NCBI GenBank assembly: GCA_021845645.1
Contig: JAJZVM010000041.1
Span: forward strand, 1-29,493
Source: Bacillota bacterium
GTDB lineage: Bacteria; Bacillota_E; JAJZYS01; JAJYTV01
Reading direction: 5' to 3'
Length of the DNA: 29,493 nt
Both the position numbers and the translations under genes were made by a program. Position 1 is the stretch's first letter. Every line of letters starts with the position of its first letter. Under the pieces are notes generated by a model, which was not told the DNA's origin, ran no database searches, and worked only from the letters and a program-made list of their open reading frames with translations. Below, one piece after another: positions 24,903-29,493 of this stretch.

Positions 24903-25367
24903 ATGTCAGATGTGTTCTATACGTCCCAGGTGAAGGTGGAGCGTCTTCGGGGAGGCCTGCGCCAGGCGTATCTGCCGGGGGAGACGAGCCCGGTCATCTT
25001 CGGCACGCATGGCCCAATCCGCAGGCACTATGGTGCGCCGGAGGGCACCGAAGAGCGTGCGTCCACCTTGGACTACATTGTAGCTACCGCCGCCGGCTGA
25101 CTGACCGGAACCTTAGGAGGTGCGCTGGAGGCGCGCAAAATAGATGCAAGCGACGGAAAGCTGAGCGCTGAGGCGACGGGTGAGGTGGAACTGGAGAACG
25201 GAGTGCTGGTACTCAAGCGCATCCATGTGTCCTATCGTCTTGGGAACTGTCCTGAAGACTATAGACAGGCCGCAATGCGCGCCTACAGCGTCCATCAGGC
25301 CCATTGCCCAGTGGCGGTGAGCATTGGCGGGAGCATCGCAATTACGACTTCGCTTGATTTCGCCTGA
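24903..25367 (+). CDS. OsmC-family peroxidase, predicted selenoprotein (Sec66, in-frame TGA)
   Basis: A 154-aa OsmC/Ohr-superfamily protein if the in-frame TGA at 25098-25100 is read as selenocysteine. The family helix is ASTLDYIVATAAG-U-LTGTLGGALEAR, with U where the peroxidatic Cys belongs. The second conserved Cys is Cys135 in HQAHCPVAVS. Total length and domain order are normal, both sides stay in one frame, and no other lesion is seen. The downstream part has no usable start. OsmC proteins reduce organic hydroperoxides in the cytoplasm; selenocysteine OsmC-like members have, to my recollection, been described from metagenomes. The ATG at 24903 is preceded by AGGAGAGAGG with long spacing; the in-frame ATG at 24852 is an alternative. 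It is the last gene of the cluster, 67 nt after lpdA. A nonsense mutation remains the competing reading. Confidence 0.72.
25098..25100 (+). other. in-frame TGA, predicted selenocysteine codon
   Basis: This TGA replaces the conserved peroxidatic cysteine codon of the OsmC-like gene. TGA is a true stop in several genes of this cluster (for example both alcohol dehydrogenases and lpdA), so it is a local recoding and not a different genetic code. Confidence 0.68.
25120..25136 (+). promoter_or_regulatory. candidate bacterial SECIS hairpin
   Basis: GUGCGC (25120-25125) pairs with GCGCGC (25131-25136; 6 bp, one G-U) over the loop UGGAG. The loop opens 25 nt after the TGA and has G as its second and third bases, consistent with the usual bacterial SECIS geometry (short GC stem, G early in the apical loop, loop roughly 16-37 nt from the UGA). 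Confidence 0.55.
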
Positions 25368-25385
25368 GGATGCCGAGATGATCGC

Positions 25386-25418
25386 GGCCCCTCTCTAAGT
25401 GGAGCAGGGCCTTGTTCG
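25386..25418 (+). terminator. candidate intrinsic terminator of the catabolic cluster
   Basis: GGCCC (25386-25390) pairs with GGGCC (25407-25411), with an inner CTC/GAG stem and a 6-nt loop, followed by the T-rich TTGTTCGT. It begins 18 nt after the OsmC-like stop, so it is well placed to end the cluster transcript. Confidence 0.45.
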
Positions 25419-25446
25419 TATGGGGTCTCCCGGACCTCCGGGGCGC

Positions 25447-25474
25447 AGAGGAGTCGTCTGAAGGACTTTCCTCT
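25447..25474. terminator. second stem-loop after the cluster
   Basis: AGAGGAGTC (25447-25455) pairs with GAC (25464-25466) and TCCTCT (25469-25474), with a TT bulge and an 8-nt loop. With the preceding hairpin it may form a tandem terminator before the MFS gene, or a leader structure of that gene. Confidence 0.35.
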
Positions 25475-25585
25475 CGCTCGCGACGGGGGACGGTGTTTTG
25501 CGCACGAATGTTCGGCTTGCCTCCAGTGGCACGCACAGCGCTGATCAGGTAGACTGATGGCCCATGCGACCCGCCAGGAGGATTT

Positions 25586-26779
25586 GTGAACCAGCGTATT
25601 CCGGCTGTGGTTTGGATCCTGATAGCGGGAGACGGCTTCGGAGCCGCCTTCCGGTTCATGGTCATGCCGTTCCTTGCGCTCTACATGCATACCGTGACCG
25701 GTGCAAGCCCGGCGACGGTGGGTCTCGTGATCGGTTTGGCGGCGGTGTCGAGCCTCGTCTCGAGTTTTCTCCTGGGGCCGCTTTCGGACCGGCTCGGCCG
25801 GAAGCCGTCGCTGATCGCCGGGTCGCTCGTCCAGCTGATCGGCCTCATCGGCTTCGGCTACGCGCACAGCATCGGCACGTTCGCTGCCTTGCAGATTTTC
25901 ACGGGGATGTCCTGGGCGCTCTCCGGTCCGGCCTTCCAGGCGCTGCTCACCGATCTCACGCCGGAGCCCCGCCGCGTGCGGGTATTCGGCTTCAACTATT
26001 GGGCGATGAACATCGGCGCCGCGATCGGTCCGCTTCTCGGCGCGATGCTGGGTTCGGGCCGCTCGCCGCTGCCGTTCCTGCTGGCGGCAGCGGCCCAGGC
26101 AGCTTTGGTCGTGGTGATCATCGCGCTCGTGCCGCGGGAGGCCGGTGAAGCTCCTTCGGGCGCGAGCGCCCTCGACAGCCTGAGGCACATGGGGCGGGGG
26201 GTTGCGAACCCGCTTCTGTTCTGGCCCTTTGTCGGCATGTTCCTGGTCGCCATCACCTACAGCCAGATCGAGTCGTCGCTGCCGCAGTACCTGGGCCTGC
26301 ACTATGCGGACGGTGCCCATCTCTTCGCCTATATGATCTCCGCAAACGCGATCACGGTCGTACTGCTTCAGCCGTTCCTCAGCCGCTGGCAGGAGAGAAG
26401 GCCGCTCGCAGTCGGATTCATTGGCGGTGCGGCGCTCTACGCCATCACCAACGCGGCTTTCATCTTCGCGGTGGCACCGGCGGCGTGGATCGGCACAAAT
26501 GTCGTCTTTACCATCGGAGAGGTGCTGCTCTCGCCGGTACAGCAGGCGATCATTGCTCTTTATGCGCCGAGCGACCAGCGGGCAACGTTCTTTACCCTGC
26601 AGAACATCGTATGGGGCCTGGCGTCGGCCATCGGGCCGGTTCTCGGAGGACTGGCGATGGCCGATGGCAAGACGGCCCTCTTCGGCGGAATGGCCTTCGT
26701 CGATGTGGCGGCGACGGCTGTATTCGCACTGTCTCTTGGGAGGCGGCGGCCGGGCTCCGAGGTCGCGGTCGAGGCGTGA
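25586..26779 (+). CDS. MFS efflux transporter (multidrug/MdtG-MdtH-like)
   Basis: A 397-aa inner-membrane protein with twelve predicted helices. After TM2 it has the MFS motif A as GPLSDRLGRKP, and MNIGAAIGPLLGAML on TM5 resembles motif C of antiporters, which favours export. The start is GTG at 25586, 5-6 nt after CAGGAGGA. It lies 218 nt after the OsmC-like gene and behind two stem-loops, so it is probably a separate unit. It is unrelated in sequence detail to the Fsr-like MFS gene at the left of the window. The substrate is unknown. Confidence 0.8.
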   Translation: MNQRIPAVVWILIAGDGFGAAFRFMVMPFLALYMHTVTGASPATVGLVIGLAAVSSLVSSFLLGPLSDRLGRKPSLIAGSLVQLIGLIGFGYAHSIGTFAALQIFTGMSWALSGPAFQALLTDLTPEPRRVRVFGFNYWAMNIGAAIGPLLGAMLGSGRSPLPFLLAAAAQAALVVVIIALVPREAGEAPSGASALDSLRHMGRGVANPLLFWPFVGMFLVAITYSQIESSLPQYLGLHYADGAHLFAYMISANAITVVLLQPFLSRWQERRPLAVGFIGGAALYAITNAAFIFAVAPAAWIGTNVVFTIGEVLLSPVQQAIIALYAPSDQRATFFTLQNIVWGLASAIGPVLGGLAMADGKTALFGGMAFVDVAATAVFALSLGRRRPGSEVAVEA

Positions 26780-27242
26780 GTGTGCCAGCCACCTCTCCTG
26801 CGCCGAGGTTTTAGGAGTGGTTCGGGCTCGGCATCGTCATCCGCCCCTCCCTGAGCCGAACAGCACCGCGGGAGATCCGCAGCCGGAGCGTCAGACCGTG
26901 GATCGGCATGGCACGACGCTCGGGCGCCGCTTGCGGAGGTGCCTGCCGCCACGGCGTGGGTACGCACCCGGCATTTTTGAGCTCGGCGTCCTTCGCGCGC
27001 AGGAGTTGGTCCCGAGTCTGGGCGAATGAGCGTCCATGGGATGTGAGTCCCATGCTGGACCCGCGTAGTCTCAACCGGATAGGGGCTTGCATCCGCGCCT
27101 CAGGCGCGGCGGCTTCAACCAGCCGGTCATGTCCCATGGGCGGCATGAGCGCGATGGGGCTGACCTTCTCTCCCGTCTTGCCGCGTCACGAGTCGAATTA
27201 TGTCCGCAGCTCGCTACAGTCGCTGCGAATGGGGCCTTCCTG
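26780..27242. other. 463-nt structured non-coding region
   Basis: No frame on either strand resembles a protein. It is unusually rich in dyads. GTTCGGGCTC (26820-26829) pairs with GAGCCGAAC (26853-26861) with one bulge. CATGGGA/TCCCATG (27035-27041/27048-27054) is extended by outer GTCC/GGAC. CGGAT/ATCCG (27076-27080/27091-27095) overlaps the start of CCGCGCC-TCA-GGCGCGG (27093-27109). The first may end the MFS transcript; the last group is described separately. Confidence 0.55.
27032..27117 (+). ncRNA. hairpin cluster resembling an IS200/IS605-type right end (omegaRNA-like remnant?)
   Basis: A bulged hairpin (27032-27060) is followed by a perfect 7-bp GC-rich hairpin CCGCGCC-TCA-GGCGCGG (27093-27109) and then CGGCTTCAAC (27108-27117). 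A GC-rich terminal hairpin followed within a few bases by a TCAA motif is typical of the right ends of tnpB-carrying IS200/IS605 elements, where the end is also transcribed as guide RNA. No tnpA or tnpB coding remnant is visible, so this could be a solo end, a decayed copy or an unrelated RNA. Confidence 0.3.
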
Positions 27243-28202
27243 ATGGCGCGGAGAACTGCGGATTGGGGTTTGCGTGTGGCGCTGCTGGCAGCTCTGACGG
27301 CACTTGTCACCACCGCCTTGATCGTGCACGCCATGCCGCCGCCAACTGGGCCCTTGCCCGCGGCTGTGCGCGGAACGCACGGGGGCAGGACCCGTGGCCA
27401 TGCCAAGACGAGGGTGCACGCAACGACGCCGACCGCACCGACCGTGCCCGGAGCGGTCTTCGGCGAGGTCACGCGCGCCCATGCAGGTGGGGGATGTGGA
27501 TTCTCGCTGGGCGCCCAGGCTGCGTCGACGCCCGTCGGCAGCTGTACGGTACTCGAGATCGGCGACTCGCTCGGCAACGACCTCGGTTGGGGTCTCCTGC
27601 GCGAGGTCGCACCGTCTTCCGGCCTCCGTCTCGTCCAGATGGATAAGTCCGCCTCAGGCCTCGCGAACTCGGCCTACTATGATTGGCCGGCCCACCTCGC
27701 CGTGTACCTGCAGGCATATCACCCGCAGCTCGTGCTTATCAGCCTCGGCGGCGACGACGAGCAGGGCATGGATGTCCAGGGCTCGGCGGTAGAGTTCCCG
27801 ACGACGGCATGGCAAAACGCCTACCTCGACCGGGTGCGCCAGCTGGTGGGCGAGGCAACGGCAAGCGGCGCGTATGTCCTGTGGGTCGGGCTGCCGGTCA
27901 TGGGGCCGACCTACTACAGCCAGGGGATAGGGCTCCTGAACACCATCTACCAGACGGTGGTGACTTCAGAGCCGAACGCCACCTTCGTTTCAACGTGGAA
28001 TCTGTTCTCGAACCCCCAAGGAAACTTCCAGGCTGATGCGGTGGTCAACGGCAGCAGCGCGTCGCTCCGGGAACCTGACGGCATCCACTACTCCTACATA
28101 GGCGAGAATGTGGTCGCGACCTACGTGATCCGTGAGATGGCCCTAATCTACCATGTGCAGCTGGCGCCTCGGAATCCCGCGGAAATCACGGGCTGGCAGT
28201 AG
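27243..28202 (+). CDS. membrane-anchored SGNH-hydrolase-like protein
   Basis: A 319-aa protein with an N-terminal membrane segment (LRVALLAALTALVTTALIVHA), a proline/threonine/arginine-rich spacer to about residue 80, and an SGNH (GDSL) domain. Block I is IGDSLGNDLG with the nucleophile Ser109. A glycine block follows in DKSASGLANS, block III reads ISLGGDDEQG (GDD in place of GND), and block V is DGIHYS with Asp279 and His282. Cysteines in GGGCGFSLG and GSCTVLE could form an exported disulfide. SGNH enzymes are esterases or acetyl transfer partners acting on polysaccharide or peptidoglycan. The ATG at 27243 is chosen because it gives a clean membrane anchor; its ribosome site is weak, and an upstream in-frame ATG at 27132 exists. 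It converges with the acyltransferase gene, a meaningful pairing since these two domains are often fused. Confidence 0.75.
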   Translation: MARRTADWGLRVALLAALTALVTTALIVHAMPPPTGPLPAAVRGTHGGRTRGHAKTRVHATTPTAPTVPGAVFGEVTRAHAGGGCGFSLGAQAASTPVGSCTVLEIGDSLGNDLGWGLLREVAPSSGLRLVQMDKSASGLANSAYYDWPAHLAVYLQAYHPQLVLISLGGDDEQGMDVQGSAVEFPTTAWQNAYLDRVRQLVGEATASGAYVLWVGLPVMGPTYYSQGIGLLNTIYQTVVTSEPNATFVSTWNLFSNPQGNFQADAVVNGSSASLREPDGIHYSYIGENVVATYVIREMALIYHVQLAPRNPAEITGWQ

Positions 28203-28220
28203 GCCCAAAGGGCTTGCCGT

Positions 28221-28235
28221 TCGCGCACCGCGCGA
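28221..28235. terminator. short hairpin between convergent genes
   Basis: TCGCGC (28221-28226) pairs perfectly with GCGCGA (28230-28235) over ACC. It sits in the 44-nt gap between the SGNH and acyltransferase stops, and a smaller AGGCCC-AAA-GGGCTT hairpin precedes it at 28201-28215. A bidirectional terminator is plausible, but no T-runs are present. Confidence 0.35.
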
Positions 28236-28246
28236 GGCGGGAAGGG

Positions 28247-29464
28247 TCAGCCCAGGTGCGCAATCCGCTGGGCGATGATCGCGGCCGTCCACGACGCGGC
28301 GATAGAGACCAGAAGCACGAGCACGATCGCGACGCCATCGGCGGCGAGCCGCTTGGACCGGCGGATCGGGTTCTCCAGCAGGTGGTACGAGAGCATCGCC
28401 GTGGTCAAGGTGCCGCCGAGTTCGAGCAGCGTCCACGGCCATCCCGTGAGCGGCGAGGCGAGCTGTCCCGGTAGCGTCACCCAGATGTAGTGCGTCAGGT
28501 AGAGGGAGTAAGAGATGGTGCCGAGGTAGACGAGGGGCGGCGCCGACAAGAACCTCGTCACCACGTTGCGCGCGCCGCCTGCGCCGGCCCAGATGAACAG
28601 CGCGGCCGCGCCGCAGGGCAGCCAGGCGAGCCAGCCCGGATAGGTGCTCGTCGCGTTCAGCCCCGCTAGCGCGAAGACGAGCAGCGCGAGTCCAAGCAGG
28701 ACTGCGAGGCGTTCGCTCCAGAGGGGCCTCGTCGGCCTTTGCGTGGTCAAGGTCGCGAGAAAGCATCCGAGACCGAGTTCCCAGAACCGTGTGAACGGCG
28801 AATAGTACGCGGCGGTCGGGTCGCTGGCGGAGATGTGGATAGACCAAAGCGCGGAGAGCGCGATGGCGGCGCCGAGGGTGATCGAGAGCACCCGCAGGCG
28901 GTGTCTGGGTGCCGTGAAACGCGCGATCAGGAAGACGACCAGTGGAAAGACGAGATAGAACTGCTCTTCCACCGCAAGTGACCAGAACTGCGTGATCAGC
29001 GAAGGGTGGATGCCTGGCACGAAGTAGTTGCTGCCCGTCGCGATCAGGCGGAGGTTCGCGGCGAACAGCGCTGCCCAGCGCACGTCTCCCGGCAGGTCGG
29101 GGTTGATGCTTGGCCCGAGTACCAACGCGGCGACGAGCATCGTCCCGACGAGTGTCGCGGTCGCTGCAGGCACGATGCGCCGAATGCGACGGGCGTAGAA
29201 GTCCGCGAGCCCGCGGCGCAGGCCCTTCGGTGCCTCGCGCAGGAGCAGTTGGGTGATGACGTAGCCGCTGATGACGAAGAAGACGTCGACGCCGGTGTAG
29301 CCGCCAGCGAACCCAGGTATGTAGGCGTGATTGCCGATGACCAGGATGACGGCAAGCGCGCGCATACCCTGGATGTCGCGGCGAAATTCCTGTTGCGGAG
29401 CGACCGGCGGAAAGCCTGCGCGCTGAGAGCGGCGAGTACGCGGCTCGGTGAGCTCAATCGCCAT
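28247..29464 (-). CDS. acyltransferase-3 family membrane protein (OafA/YrhL-like)
   Basis: A 405-aa integral membrane acyltransferase with about ten hydrophobic segments. The start of the domain, FRRDIQGMRALAVILVIGNH, contains the catalytic histidine; GGYTGVDVFFVISGYVIT and the basic FYARRIRRIVPA follow, as in OafA-type O-acetylases; QFWSLAVEEQFYLVFPLV is another family hallmark. These proteins carry acetyl groups across the membrane to modify surface polysaccharides, lipids or peptidoglycan. Many relatives have an extra C-terminal SGNH domain (about 650 aa); it is absent here, but a separate SGNH protein is encoded convergently next door. The ATG at 29462-29464 is preceded by GGAGTGGAGGGGG. 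The gene is complete within the window. Confidence 0.9.
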   Translation of the reverse strand: MAIELTEPRTRRSQRAGFPPVAPQQEFRRDIQGMRALAVILVIGNHAYIPGFAGGYTGVDVFFVISGYVITQLLLREAPKGLRRGLADFYARRIRRIVPAATATLVGTMLVAALVLGPSINPDLPGDVRWAALFAANLRLIATGSNYFVPGIHPSLITQFWSLAVEEQFYLVFPLVVFLIARFTAPRHRLRVLSITLGAAIALSALWSIHISASDPTAAYYSPFTRFWELGLGCFLATLTTQRPTRPLWSERLAVLLGLALLVFALAGLNATSTYPGWLAWLPCGAAALFIWAGAGGARNVVTRFLSAPPLVYLGTISYSLYLTHYIWVTLPGQLASPLTGWPWTLLELGGTLTTAMLSYHLLENPIRRSKRLAADGVAIVLVLLVSIAASWTAAIIAQRIAHLG

Positions 29465-29493
29465 CGACGTCGGCCCCCTCCACTCCCAAGTCG

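Noticed and set aside
24903..25100. A small 65-residue protein ending at the TGA, with a separate downstream gene
   Set aside because: The two parts are the two halves of one OsmC domain in the same frame. The downstream part has no ATG/GTG/TTG start with suitable spacing; AGGAGGT at 25115-25121 lies only 3 nt from an in-frame CTG.
25110..25121. ACCU/AGGU hairpin as the SECIS element
   Set aside because: Only 4 bp, and its loop lies about 13 nt after the TGA, closer than the usual range; the 6-bp hairpin at 25120-25136 fits better.
24903..25367. TGA reassigned genome-wide to an amino acid
   Set aside because: TGA ends several intact genes in the same cluster at family-typical lengths, so it is a normal stop here.
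26780..27242. Coding remnant of tnpA or tnpB next to the IS200/IS605-like end
   Set aside because: All six frames were read. No zinc-finger, RuvC-like or HUH motif was seen, so no transposase gene is claimed.

Overview
This is one strand of a high-GC bacterial chromosome. Shine-Dalgarno sequences are strong (AGGAGG-like), GTG and TTG starts are frequent, and TAA, TAG and TGA are all used as stops. I cannot fix the lineage from the sequence. No rRNA, tRNA, CRISPR array or intact transposase was seen.

Left flank (about 1-5850, all minus strand). This part is loosely packed. It holds a fosmidomycin-resistance-like MFS transporter, a metallo-beta-lactamase-fold hydrolase that looks like an AiiA-type AHL lactonase, a decayed MFS fragment (pseudogene), an NCS2-type uracil/xanthine permease relative, and a FadR-type GntR regulator.

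Central cluster (5988-25367, all plus strand). It is divergent from the GntR gene and separated from it by a compact control region. That region has a TTGACT/TACACT promoter, three CACTTG direct repeats and a perfect inverted repeat. The order is E1 alpha, E1 beta, two tandem M24 (creatinase-fold) proteins, a transketolase split into N and C subunits, a lipoyl E2, a complete branched-chain-type ABC importer (binding protein, two ATPases, two permeases), a beta-hydroxyacid dehydrogenase, two tandem butanediol-dehydrogenase-like zinc alcohol dehydrogenases, an aldehyde dehydrogenase, E3 (dihydrolipoyl dehydrogenase) and an OsmC-family protein. The cluster therefore encodes uptake, a full acetoin/2-oxoacid-dehydrogenase-type complex (E1-E2-E3 spread from the first to the next-to-last gene), and several oxidoreductases. 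It looks like one inducible catabolic operon for a small hydroxylated or amino-containing carbon compound. The substrate is not evident.

The most striking observation is the last gene of the cluster. The OsmC-like frame is interrupted by a single in-frame TGA exactly where the family has its peroxidatic cysteine, and a short hairpin with G residues in its loop follows 19 nt later. I read it as a selenocysteine-containing OsmC-like peroxidase (Sec66, partner Cys135), not as two genes or a pseudogene. A second oddity is shared by both M24 paralogues: the conserved second metal-binding aspartate is a cysteine (Cys268 in each).

Right flank (25368-29493). Two stem-loops end the cluster. They are followed by an MFS drug-efflux-like gene, a structured non-coding stretch whose end resembles the right end of an IS200/IS605-type element, a membrane-anchored SGNH hydrolase, and a convergent acyltransferase-3 membrane protein.
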